Origin: Chlorobiota bacterium
GTDB lineage: Bacteria; Bacteroidota; Ignavibacteria; OLB7
Length of the DNA: 64,000 nucleotides
Reading direction: 5' to 3'
Assembly: GCA_016700335.1 (NCBI GenBank)
Contig: CP065014.1
Coordinates: forward strand, 2,827,001-2,891,000
Position numbers and translations under genes: made by a program. Positions 17,771-26,667 of the stretch are shown piece by piece. The notes below the pieces were generated by a model. The model was not told where the DNA came from. It ran no database searches and was given only the letters and a program-made list of their open reading frames with translations. Each line of letters begins with the position of its first letter. Within the stretch, counting starts at the first letter, position 1.

Positions 17771-17809
17771 TGGCTGAATTAGTTTAATATTTATAAATAA
17801 TTTCAGCCA
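17771..17809 (-). other. Intercistronic hairpin between caspase-like and CARDB-like genes
   Basis: Perfect stem TGGCTGAA (17771-17778) with TTCAGCCA (17802-17809). On the minus strand no T-run follows, so it looks like an RNA-processing or partial-termination hairpin rather than a full terminator. Confidence 0.4.
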
Positions 17810-17827
17810 ATTTTTATATTTAAATAT

Positions 17828-19054
17828 CTATCTTGTTCTCCTAACAGTAACAGTTACAGATCCATTATTATCGCCGTATGCAACTAAATTATCATTAGCA
17901 TGACATACTAAGAAGCCATTGCTTGTTGGGGAATAATTTGCAGATGTACCAATTTTAAAATGTTTGTTATCATATGTACTTACATCATTATTTTTTCTAA
18001 ACATTTCTCCAATTAGTGCCATCATATTATAGGAAGTTTGTCTTCTACCTGCGTCAAATACTGGGTTTGGTGTATATCCATTCATTCCAGTTTCTGTGAT
18101 ATTGTTTTTCCATTTTGCATTCGCTGGTGTAGTAAAAGTATATCTTTCACCATTACATATAAATATGTTCGAGAAATTGTGAGTTACATTTGCATAAACT
18201 GTAAAATTTCTTGTTTCATTTATATCTAATTGTAATTGGTCTTTGAAAATAAGATTTACATTTCCTGCAACCATAGGTTGAGATTCATCTATCCTTGACA
18301 ATCTTTTACATGCAGCAGGATTAGTAGTATTATCACATTTAGCATCATTAGTTTGTTGCCACCAAGGAAATACTGACCAAATAGTTTTTGCACCATTAAA
18401 TGAACTTGACGCTGCATCAAATACTGTTTTCCCATTATTCAAAAAATCATTTAAGAAAAAAGTTATCATTGGTTCTGCCATATAATTTAAGAATCTAGAA
18501 CCAACTGCAGTTGTGGCACCTATTGCTAACCAATCATCATTTAGTGAGCTTCCGATACATGTACATGAATAAACTAATCTTAATTTAAATTTGAATGATT
18601 GATTGTTTTCTTGATTGCGAGCATCCACTAACAATTTTCTTAAATTACCAGATTCTCCACCTAATAAATTATCTCCTTTCAAACAAATTAAATCATTACC
18701 ACCATGACCATAAATAAATAAATCTATATCATAACCTTGTTTTGATTGTGTAATTAGTTCTGCAAGTAATTTTGCTCTTGTACAATTATTATCTGTAAGA
18801 TTTACAACTCTTGAATATTTTCCAATTCCTTGCAAAGTTGTTGTAGCTGTTTCAAATGTTTCGGCTAAAGCATCAACTACAGTTCTACTAATTGCTAATG
18901 CTGCTGGATCTGTAATTGCTGAGTCTAGTGGAGTTTTCCCACTATTCTCTTGTAAAATTATCGCCGTACGAGGATAAGTTTTTTCAGCTTTTGAGATGTA
19001 AATGCTGAGAATAGAAATCAAAGTAATGATTAAAATCTTGGTTGTTGTTTTCAT
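17828..19054 (-). CDS. Secreted caspase-like (clan CD) cysteine peptidase candidate
   Basis: 408 residues with a signal peptide (to about 23). Residues ~28-230 have the layout of a caspase/gingipain-type fold: a hydrophobic strand ending in the His motif DLFIYGHGG (H117), then a second strand ending in LRLVYSCTC (C164, or C166) followed by IGSSLNDDW and the strand AIGATTAVGS. That His-Cys order and spacing is the signature of clan CD peptidases. The C-terminal ~130 residues include an Ig-like stretch with more Cys. Nothing proves activity, and no prodomain or sorting signal is obvious. It is followed by a CARDB-like secreted protein gene. Confidence 0.55.
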   Translation of the reverse strand: MKTTTKILIITLISILSIYISKAEKTYPRTAIILQENSGKTPLDSAITDPAALAISRTVVDALAETFETATTTLQGIGKYSRVVNLTDNNCTRAKLLAELITQSKQGYDIDLFIYGHGGNDLICLKGDNLLGGESGNLRKLLVDARNQENNQSFKFKLRLVYSCTCIGSSLNDDWLAIGATTAVGSRFLNYMAEPMITFFLNDFLNNGKTVFDAASSSFNGAKTIWSVFPWWQQTNDAKCDNTTNPAACKRLSRIDESQPMVAGNVNLIFKDQLQLDINETRNFTVYANVTHNFSNIFICNGERYTFTTPANAKWKNNITETGMNGYTPNPVFDAGRRQTSYNMMALIGEMFRKNNDVSTYDNKHFKIGTSANYSPTSNGFLVCHANDNLVAYGDNNGSVTVTVRRTR

Positions 19055-19123
19055 TTTGTTTTGTTGTTTTGTTGTTTTGTTAAACTGTTTTAGTTAAGTT
19101 GTTTTGTTAATTGTTGTTTTGTA
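19055..19123 (-). repeat. CAAAAC repeats in the leader of the caspase-like gene
   Basis: Immediately upstream of the ATG, the minus strand holds five exact CAAAAC units plus one TAAAAC, most separated by AA or AAC. The stretch has almost no G on the mRNA strand and so should be unstructured, which would favour ribosome loading. It could instead be an operator or a slippage-prone tract. Confidence 0.6.
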
Positions 19124-19138
19124 ACTAATTTTCTGGTA

Positions 19139-19146
19139 CAAATTTA
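19139..19146 (-). promoter_or_regulatory. -7 box candidate for the caspase-like gene
   Basis: TAAATTTG on the minus strand fits TAnnTTTG. No exact TTG at 19 bases upstream (TGA is there). Transcription from here would place the whole CAAAAC tract in the leader. Confidence 0.3.
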
Positions 19147-19291
19147 ATCCACTAAAAAAGTTAGCTCATTACTCATATTTTACTCATAACAAGTTCTAAG
19201 CAAATTTCATTTTAAATTGCACCTAAAAAAAATAGATTTGATAATTAACATTTTTCATTGCATTTTTGAAAGCAATTAACAATTAAATAAT

Positions 19292-21679
19292 ATGAATGAA
19301 AACCAAAATGATTTTCAGAAAGAATTCAATTCATTTTCTGAGAAAATTGATAGTTTAATTAAGCAACAATTAGAATTTAAAACTGAAATATCTGAGCTTA
19401 GAAACGAAATTCAATTATTGAAAAAAAGTGAAATTAAAGATGTTAATGTTAGTTCAAATGCTAACACACTAGTAACTTCTCCAAGCTTGCAAACTGCTAA
19501 CTCAGCTAAAGCAGAAACAATTTTAGAAGCAAATGCAAAAGCTAAAGCAGAGCAGATTTTATCACAGATAAAACAACAGCCTCCAAAAATTCAAGTACCA
19601 AAGCCTCCAAAAGTTAAATCTGATATTGAGAAATTTATTGGAGAAAATCTTGCTAATAAAGTAGGTATCATTATTACTGTAATTGGTGTAGCTATTGGAG
19701 CAAAATATGCTATTGATCATGATTTAATTAGTCCCCTTACACGTATTATACTTGGCTATTTGGTTGGGCTAGGTTTAATGGGGTTTGCAATTAAACTTAA
19801 AACAAAATATGAAAATTTCAGTGCTGTATTGCTAAGCGGAGCAATTGCGATTCTATATTTTATAACCTTTGCAGCTTACAGCTTTTATGGGCTTTTCCCA
19901 CAATTACTTGCTTTTTTAATGATGGTTTGCTTTACTCTTTTCACTGTACTTTCGGCTATCAAATACAACAAACAAATCATTGCTCATCTTGGCTTAGTTG
20001 GTGCTTACCTAGTCCCATTTCTTCTAAGTGATGGTTCTGGACAAATTGGGATATTGTTTTCATATATGGTAATAATAAATGTTGGGATTTTAATTGTTTC
20101 TGTGTTAAGAGATTGGAAGCCGTTACTATATTCATCATTCGCATTTTCATGGCTAATTTATGCTTCATGGTTTTTTAACAAGTATAATAGTATTACTGAT
20201 TTTAATTTAGCAATTTTATTCAGTACGTTATTCTTTATAATTTTCTATGCATCTTCTATAGTCTATAAAATCAGGATGAAAGAAAAACTTTCACCTGGTG
20301 ATACAATAATAATGATTTCAAATGCATTTATATTTTATGCATTTGGTTTTGGCATGTTAACTCAGAAATCTTCTCAAGAATTACTTGGTCTTTTTACTCT
20401 AGCTAATGGAGTAGTTCATTTTGTGGTTGCTTACTTCATTTATAAAAGTAAATCTGGAGATAAAAGTTTATTGTATTTGATTATTGGCTTGGTATTAACA
20501 TTTATAACAATTGCAATTCCAGTACAACTCAATGGGAATTGGGTAACTTTATTATGGATTGCCGAGGCATTAATGTTGTTTTGGATTGGTAGATCTAAAG
20601 GTATTACTGGTTATGAAGTTATTTCATATTTTGTTATTACTATTGCTTTCTTTAGTGCAATTCAAGAATGGGGTAATTATTATGACACATATTCAAATTT
20701 AATTCCAGTTAACAATATAACCCCTATTTTTAATGTTAACTTTCTTACCTCAATATTATTTACAATTATACTAGGATTTATATATTATGTACATAAAAAA
20801 TTCAATTCTATTTTAACAGATAAGAACAAATCTTATTTCAGTATTGTTAATGTTGTAATTCCTTTATTATTTGTTGTTTCAATTTATTTTACATTTTCAA
20901 ATGAAATAAATTGCTACTTTTCTCAAAAATTTGCATCTTCACTTTTAAAGGAAAAATCTGTTGATGGGTATTTTACTTCTAACTACAACTATGATATAAA
21001 TAATGAAAAAACAATTTGGAATTTTTGTTATACTATGCTATTTTTATCAATTATTTCATTTGTTAACTTAAAAAAAATCAAAAGTTCCAAACTTGGGATT
21101 TTAAATATTTTATTAAATGCTTTTATATCTTTAATTTTTTTAATTGGAGGTTTATTTGCTTTAAGTGAGCTTAGAGATACATACATAACTCAGAGTTTAT
21201 CTAAATTTTACAATAGGGATTTATTTAACATTTTAATTCGATATGTTTCTTATTTATTCTTTGGTATATTGATGTATTCAAATTTCGTTTACTCAAAATC
21301 AGAGATTATAAAAAGGAATTTAACTGTTGTGTTTGATATATTTTTAATTACTTCTTTACTTTGGATTATGAGTAGTGAATTGTTAAATATTTTTGATTTA
21401 ATGAAAGTAACAGGTTCTTATAAACTTTGGTTGAGTATTCTTTGGGGTATTTTTTCACTAACTCTTATTGGGGTTGGAATCATCCAGAAGAAGAAACATA
21501 TACGAGTGATGGCAATATCAATTTTTATAATTACACTACTTAAATTGTTTTTGTATGATATTATTGATTTAAGCACAATTGCTAAAACTATTGCATTTAT
21601 CTCATTAGGAGTTTTATTATTAATAATATCATTTTTATATAATAAGTACAAAGAAATTCTATTTAATGATAAAATCTAA
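19292..21679 (+). CDS. DUF2339 multi-pass membrane protein
   Basis: 795 residues. A coiled coil (about 8-45: EFNSFSEKIDSLIKQQLEFK) and an Ala/Lys/Pro-rich linker (to ~115) precede IEKFIGENLANKVGIIITVIG, the entry motif of DUF2339. Some twenty transmembrane helices then run to the C-terminus. DUF2339 proteins are inner-membrane proteins of unknown function. The conserved GAYLVPFLLS-like segment and the long hydrophobic tail fit the family. It is first in a plus-strand run with the LOG and SirB1 genes. Confidence 0.85.
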   Translation: MNENQNDFQKEFNSFSEKIDSLIKQQLEFKTEISELRNEIQLLKKSEIKDVNVSSNANTLVTSPSLQTANSAKAETILEANAKAKAEQILSQIKQQPPKIQVPKPPKVKSDIEKFIGENLANKVGIIITVIGVAIGAKYAIDHDLISPLTRIILGYLVGLGLMGFAIKLKTKYENFSAVLLSGAIAILYFITFAAYSFYGLFPQLLAFLMMVCFTLFTVLSAIKYNKQIIAHLGLVGAYLVPFLLSDGSGQIGILFSYMVIINVGILIVSVLRDWKPLLYSSFAFSWLIYASWFFNKYNSITDFNLAILFSTLFFIIFYASSIVYKIRMKEKLSPGDTIIMISNAFIFYAFGFGMLTQKSSQELLGLFTLANGVVHFVVAYFIYKSKSGDKSLLYLIIGLVLTFITIAIPVQLNGNWVTLLWIAEALMLFWIGRSKGITGYEVISYFVITIAFFSAIQEWGNYYDTYSNLIPVNNITPIFNVNFLTSILFTIILGFIYYVHKKFNSILTDKNKSYFSIVNVVIPLLFVVSIYFTFSNEINCYFSQKFASSLLKEKSVDGYFTSNYNYDINNEKTIWNFCYTMLFLSIISFVNLKKIKSSKLGILNILLNAFISLIFLIGGLFALSELRDTYITQSLSKFYNRDLFNILIRYVSYLFFGILMYSNFVYSKSEIIKRNLTVVFDIFLITSLLWIMSSELLNIFDLMKVTGSYKLWLSILWGIFSLTLIGVGIIQKKKHIRVMAISIFIITLLKLFLYDIIDLSTIAKTIAFISLGVLLLIISFLYNKYKEILFNDKI

Positions 21680-21722
21680 TATTAATACTTTAATAAATAT
21701 TTAGTTAATTTTTACCTTTTTA

Positions 21723-22478
21723 ATGGCATCAGAAACAACAAAAGCATATAACAATCTTGAATTTTTAAGCAGCCCTGAAGCGAGAACTATTCGTATGCTA
21801 TCAGAATATATTCATCCTATAAAAACATTTGCAGAAAATAAAATTGAAGGGACAATAGTATTTTTTGGCTCAGCTAGAATACCATCTCCAGAAGATACTG
21901 AATCAAATCCTAAATTTGATAGTATGCGGAGATATTATGATGAAGCTCGTGAACTTGCTAAAAGATTAACTCTATGGGTTAATGAAAATACTGTAATTAG
22001 TGGAGTAAAAAAATTTGTTGTTTGTACTGGTGGTGGACCTGGTATTATGGAAGCAGCTAATAGAGGTGCACATGATGCAAATGGTGAGTCAATTGGTTTG
22101 AATATTTCTTTACCTTTTGAACAATCACCAAATCCATATATAACCACTGAACTAAATTTTGAGTTCCATTATTTTTTCATGAGAAAATTCATTTTTTCAA
22201 TTTTCGCAAATGCATTAGTAATTTTTCCTGGTGGTTATGGAACAATAGATGAACTGATGGAATTGTTGACTCTAATTCAAACTGGCAAAAGTGACAGACC
22301 AATCCCTGTTATTTTATATGGTACAGACTATTGGGATCAAATAATTAATCTTGATAAACTTGTAGAATTTGGAATGATTGCTAAAGAAGATTTAGATATG
22401 CTATTTAGAGCAAATGATGTTGATTCAGCTTTTTATCATTTAACAAGTGAACTAACTAGAATTCATATTAAAACTTAA
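21723..22478 (+). CDS. LOG family Rossmann-fold protein (TIGR00730-like)
   Basis: 251 residues. It carries both signature motifs of the lysine-decarboxylase-like / LOG family: GGGPGIMEAANRGA (103-116) and PGGYGTIDELMEL (169-181). Family members hydrolyse nucleoside 5'-monophosphates to base and ribose 5-phosphate. The N-terminal ~40 residues make it longer than small LOG proteins, as in the larger bacterial subfamily. It lies 43 bases behind the DUF2339 gene and 19 bases before the SirB1 gene. Confidence 0.85.
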   Translation: MASETTKAYNNLEFLSSPEARTIRMLSEYIHPIKTFAENKIEGTIVFFGSARIPSPEDTESNPKFDSMRRYYDEARELAKRLTLWVNENTVISGVKKFVVCTGGGPGIMEAANRGAHDANGESIGLNISLPFEQSPNPYITTELNFEFHYFFMRKFIFSIFANALVIFPGGYGTIDELMELLTLIQTGKSDRPIPVILYGTDYWDQIINLDKLVEFGMIAKEDLDMLFRANDVDSAFYHLTSELTRIHIKT

Positions 22479-22497
22479 ATTTGAATTTCAATAATTC

Positions 22498-23346
22498 ATG
22501 TCTGAAGTTAGTGCATTAATTTGCTTACTCGATGATCCCGATTCATTCGTTAACGAGGCAGTTCGCAATAGACTTTATGAGCTAAGGGAAACTTCTTTAA
22601 CTGAAATGAGGGAGTTTGTTGTTTATAATAACAGCAATGAAATTAAAATTTTAGTTGAAGAATTACTCTTTGAATTTGGATTTAAAAAATTTAAAGAAGA
22701 GATGATGAATATAATCAATAATAATATTGATAATGATTTTGATTTAGAACAAACCCTTCTAATTATATCTTATATTGGATATCCAGATCTTAATCCTAAT
22801 TCCGTTTCTCAACAAGTTGATACCATGTCAGATATTATTTCTAGTAAGTTAAAGGATAGGAAAAATGGATCTAAAGTAATTTCAATCATTAATAGTTATC
22901 TATTCGATAATCTCGGATTCTTGCCTGTTCAACCAGATCAATATTACAATCCTGAAAATTCATTCATAAATTATGTAATTGAAAATAGAACTGGTTTACC
23001 AGTTACTTTATGTTGTATCTATTTGTTAATTTCAGAAAGATTGAATTTGAAATTGGGAGGTATTGGTTTTCCAGGACATTTCATGTTAAAGTATAATGGT
23101 GAATTTAATACAAGTTTTTACATAGATCCCTATAATGGCGGGTTATTATATAGTAAAGAATATTGTATTAAGTTGTTATCCGATATGGGAATAGAAAGTA
23201 ATGAAAGAGAAGAATTTTTAGAACCGATATCAAATAAATTAATTACTGTAAGAATACTTAGGAATTTGATATTAATTTATCAAAAAATAAAACCACTTTA
23301 TGCAAAAGATTTAGAATCAATCATAAATCTTATTTCTAAAAAATAG
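22498..23346 (+). CDS. SirB1-like transglutaminase-fold protein
   Basis: 282 residues. The first ~90 are helical repeats; the middle is the SirB1/transglutaminase-like domain with PENSFINYVIENRTGLPVTL, Cys172-Cys173, GHFMLKY (H194) and IDPYNGG (D210), consistent with a Cys-His-Asp triad. Such proteins are common and poorly characterised; they may act as proteases or isopeptide-modifying enzymes. The C-terminal TPR seen in some relatives is mostly absent. It is the last gene of the 19292-23346 run. Confidence 0.8.
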   Translation: MSEVSALICLLDDPDSFVNEAVRNRLYELRETSLTEMREFVVYNNSNEIKILVEELLFEFGFKKFKEEMMNIINNNIDNDFDLEQTLLIISYIGYPDLNPNSVSQQVDTMSDIISSKLKDRKNGSKVISIINSYLFDNLGFLPVQPDQYYNPENSFINYVIENRTGLPVTLCCIYLLISERLNLKLGGIGFPGHFMLKYNGEFNTSFYIDPYNGGLLYSKEYCIKLLSDMGIESNEREEFLEPISNKLITVRILRNLILIYQKIKPLYAKDLESIINLISKK

Positions 23347-23393
23347 ATAAGAATTGTTTTTAAAAAAATATTTTAGAGTAAGATTTTTTTTAC

Positions 23394-24065
23394 TTAAAGA
23401 AATGAAGTTACATGGCTATCTTTTATTAAACTTAATATACCCCATAAAACTGATCCATAAGAGATTGGAATAGTAAAGTTATCATCTATATTTACCCCCC
23501 AACTTATAGCTTCGGCACAAGCCGCTGCAACAGATGCAACAAGGGCTGCATAATAAAATTCAGTTGGTGAATTCAAAATATAACCTGTTACTATAGATAC
23601 AATCCAAGCACTAATCACAAAAGCTAAGGATCCTTCTAATGATTTATTGAAAAATTTATGCTTCCCAAATCTTCTTCCAAAAAGAGCAGCACAAGTATCA
23701 GATATTATTAACACAGCAAAAGCTGGAATCATTATAACTTTTGGAAATAGTAGAACACAAAGTAATGCTGAAACTATAACAAAAGTTGCTCCAGTTAACT
23801 TACCATTTTCAAATTCATGTTCACGCATCATTCCACCAAAATATTTCTTAATTAAGGTTTGGAATTTTGGGTTGTAATATCTTACAAACTCAAGAATTAG
23901 CAATAGAATTGTTAGAGGTAGAAAAATCCAAATCATAGTACTACGAGTATTCCATAAATATAGAATTGGTATAGATAATGAAAATACATGTATACTTTTA
24001 CGCAACAACTCTTGAGTCATTGATATCTGATTATTTTTTGGAGGGTTTATTGGTAATTGCTTCAT
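23394..24065 (-). CDS. Diacylglycerol/polyprenol kinase family protein (DGK1/SEC59-like)
   Basis: 223 residues with six or seven membrane helices. The family pattern is visible: LLRKSIHVFSL near the N-terminus, DTCAALFGRRFGKHKFFNKSLEGSLAF in the middle (split here by the text limit as GRRFGKHKFF and SLEGSLAF), and CAEAISWGVNIDDNFTIP near the end. Relatives are CTP-dependent kinases of dolichol, phytol or diacylglycerol; the bacterial substrate is unknown. It begins 8 bases after the PBP4 stop, so the two are co-transcribed. Confidence 0.8.
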   Translation of the reverse strand: MKQLPINPPKNNQISMTQELLRKSIHVFSLSIPILYLWNTRSTMIWIFLPLTILLLILEFVRYYNPKFQTLIKKYFGGMMREHEFENGKLTGATFVIVSALLCVLLFPKVIMIPAFAVLIISDTCAALFGRRFGKHKFFNKSLEGSLAFVISAWIVSIVTGYILNSPTEFYYAALVASVAAACAEAISWGVNIDDNFTIPISYGSVLWGILSLIKDSHVTSFL

Positions 24066-24073
24066 TTCATTTA

Positions 24074-25858
24074 CTAATTATTTTCATTATTATTAGCACT
24101 ATCAATTGGGTTATAATCAAAAATAAGTGAAGGGTCTTCTTTATAACTAAATGTAGCAAGCCTTACTGCTAACCTATCTTGAACTACATGATAACTTCCA
24201 TTAGAACCTTTTCCATTCATAATAAACGCAAATGCTAGCATTTCACCATCTTTGGTTTGAACATACCCTGATAACGAAGATACATTATTAAGTGTACCAG
24301 TTTTTGCATGTACATTCCCTTGAGCTAATGTCCCCCTCATTCTTCGTCTTACAGTTCCATCTACTCCTGCAATTGCCATTAATGGATACAATGTTTTAAA
24401 GATTTTTTTATCACGATAAGAAGAGCTTAAAATTCCAACAAGAGTTTGAGCTGGTATTCTATTATTTCTAGATAAACCTGAACCGTCATTTATTACAGTT
24501 CCTTTCATTGGTATTTTATCTTGGATTAAATTTTTGTTAGTAGCATCAATTGTGGAATGAGCAGTTTCAAAAATTCCACCATTATAACCACCAACTATTT
24601 TGAATACATTCTCAGCTAAAAAATTATTACTATTTTTTAGAACAAACTTCAACATATCATTTAATGGTCTTTCAACTCCAGCAAGAACTTTATACTGAGA
24701 AGGAGAATTCCCAGTTTTTACAATTCCATTAATTTTAATCCCACTCAAGATTAGTTTATCGAATAATATTCCAGCAGCAATTGCAGCAGGATTTTTTGCT
24801 TCATACCTATAACTAACTCTTCTTCCAACTGCTAATTTACCAGATACTTTTATTAATACTTTCCCTGTGCTATCATTAGTTATTACAACTGATATTCCAT
24901 TTTTATTGTTTAAGTTATCACTAACTTTGGCTTTATTATAAGAGTGCGGTTTTCTTCTGAAATAGATTAATTCATCACCAAATCTTATAGATCCCTTGCT
25001 CTTTAAAACCTCGGAATGTCTTTTCCAATTCTTCTTGAAATTATTTCTTGATTGTTTTGCAAAATTGGATACTCTTCTATGACTTGATTCTTTTTGTTGA
25101 ACAATAGGCTTTACATAACCATTAGATACTGCGTCATTAATTATAGAAAAACCAGAGGAACGCGGATAAGTTTGGACATTACAAGGTAATCCTGGGATAC
25201 TTAAAGAAGATACTATTACAGTAAAATAATTTTTTTCAATTGATAAAGCATAAATAGGAGGGAGGTCTTCAACAACATCAGCATCCCCACTATATTGAAT
25301 TCTCTTTGACTTATTATCATAAAATGAACCGTCACCAATTATATCTCCGTTTATTTGTTTCACTCCAGATTTAATTAAATCATCCACAATATCTTCAATA
25401 TCATTTACATTAAAATACGGATCACCAAAACCCTTTAAAAACAAATTACCTGAAATAATACCACTGATTGGCTTTTGAAGAGCTAAAGCCAATGTTTTGA
25501 CATCGTAATTAGTACCTAATTCATTTAAAGCTGTATATGCAGTAACTAACTTAGTGTTAGATGCTGGAGTTAGAGCTTTTTCTGGATTAAGTGAATAGAG
25601 CTCTTTACCAGTTATTAATGATTTTACAAAAATGCCAACTGTACCATTTTTAACTTCATTTGGTAATTTTACAATTGCTGCTAAGTCAGAAGCCAGCTTA
25701 GCTAAAGCCCTTGATGAATCAAGAGATGTAAGAGATCTATTTTTCTCATCACCACCACCAGCATATACATAAGGTTTGTTTGTTGAACTAATTAATGAAA
25801 TAAGAATTAAACATATATTGAAATATAATACATTTTTATTTTTTAGATTAAATTTCAT
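24074..25858 (-). CDS. dacB: D-Ala-D-Ala carboxypeptidase/endopeptidase, PBP4 type
   Basis: 594 residues from the ATG at 25858 (the longer frame starts at GTG). A signal segment is followed by the serine peptidase S13 domain with the three active-site motifs: S100-NTK (PASNTK), S463-R-N (DGSGLSRNN) and K519-TG (HAKTGTL). It trims or cleaves peptidoglycan cross-links in the periplasm. The inserted domain II is present, and residues ~260-300 form an unusually basic stretch (RRVSNFAKQSRNNFKKNWKR). The protein is ~100 residues longer than E. coli PBP4. The DGK1-like gene follows directly. Confidence 0.9.
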   Translation of the reverse strand: MKFNLKNKNVLYFNICLILISLISSTNKPYVYAGGGDEKNRSLTSLDSSRALAKLASDLAAIVKLPNEVKNGTVGIFVKSLITGKELYSLNPEKALTPASNTKLVTAYTALNELGTNYDVKTLALALQKPISGIISGNLFLKGFGDPYFNVNDIEDIVDDLIKSGVKQINGDIIGDGSFYDNKSKRIQYSGDADVVEDLPPIYALSIEKNYFTVIVSSLSIPGLPCNVQTYPRSSGFSIINDAVSNGYVKPIVQQKESSHRRVSNFAKQSRNNFKKNWKRHSEVLKSKGSIRFGDELIYFRRKPHSYNKAKVSDNLNNKNGISVVITNDSTGKVLIKVSGKLAVGRRVSYRYEAKNPAAIAAGILFDKLILSGIKINGIVKTGNSPSQYKVLAGVERPLNDMLKFVLKNSNNFLAENVFKIVGGYNGGIFETAHSTIDATNKNLIQDKIPMKGTVINDGSGLSRNNRIPAQTLVGILSSSYRDKKIFKTLYPLMAIAGVDGTVRRRMRGTLAQGNVHAKTGTLNNVSSLSGYVQTKDGEMLAFAFIMNGKGSNGSYHVVQDRLAVRLATFSYKEDPSLIFDYNPIDSANNNENN

Positions 25859-26009
25859 ATATAACACTAAATATAAATTGGTTACTTATTAAAAGATTAA
25901 GTGATTAACTAACTTTTTGTTTTTTTTAATTTAGGAATAAGCATAAATCAGAATATCATTTTAATTGAAAATCAAAAAAGACGCATAAGATTTTAATATT
26001 GTTTGAGCT

Positions 26010-26594
26010 TTAATAATTATACAATATTTGTTCTACACATTCACAAATAATATGACCTAATGTAATATGTACTTCTTGAATTCTTTGAGTATTACTAGTT
26101 GGGGCAATCACTGCTATATCGCATAAATCCTTAAGTTTGCCCCCATTACCACCTAATAAACATATTGTAATTATATTCATCTTTTTTGCTTGAAGAATTG
26201 CGTTAATTACATTATCAGAATTACCACTTGTAGAAATTCCGATTAATGCATCATTATGTTTTCCCAACCCTTCTACTGATCTTGAAAATACATTTACAAA
26301 ACCAATGTCATTACCTCCAGCAGTCATCATGGAAGGGTCGGTGCATAAAGAAATTGCAGCTAATGCGGGTCTTTTCACTTCGTGATTCAACCTAATCATT
26401 AATTCGGTTGCAAGATGTTGACAATCAGAAGCACTGCCTCCATTCCCACAAAACATTATTTTACCTTCATTTTTATATACATTAGTAATTGCATTAATTG
26501 CTCGGAGAGTATCTTCTCGACAAGCTTCAAGGGTTTTATACTTAATTTCAGCACTTTCTGTTAACGACTGATTATAAAAATTTATTATATCCAA
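26010..26594 (-). CDS. gmhA: Phosphoheptose isomerase (sedoheptulose 7-phosphate isomerase)
   Basis: 194 residues, the usual length. SIS-fold enzyme with the conserved CGNGGSASDCQHLATEL (49-65) and GISTSGNSDNV (sugar-phosphate binding), converting sedoheptulose 7-phosphate to D-glycero-manno-heptose 7-phosphate for the LPS core. The start is TTG: no ATG or GTG lies in frame near the N-terminus. No other heptose genes are in the window. Confidence 0.9.
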   Translation of the reverse strand: MDIINFYNQSLTESAEIKYKTLEACREDTLRAINAITNVYKNEGKIMFCGNGGSASDCQHLATELMIRLNHEVKRPALAAISLCTDPSMMTAGGNDIGFVNVFSRSVEGLGKHNDALIGISTSGNSDNVINAILQAKKMNIITICLLGGNGGKLKDLCDIAVIAPTSNTQRIQEVHITLGHIICECVEQILYNY

Positions 26595-26667
26595 ATTTGA
26601 TTTATAAAATAATAATAATTGATTTTAAACTTATCAAGTAGAAAATTAAAACAATAAATATTGAATG

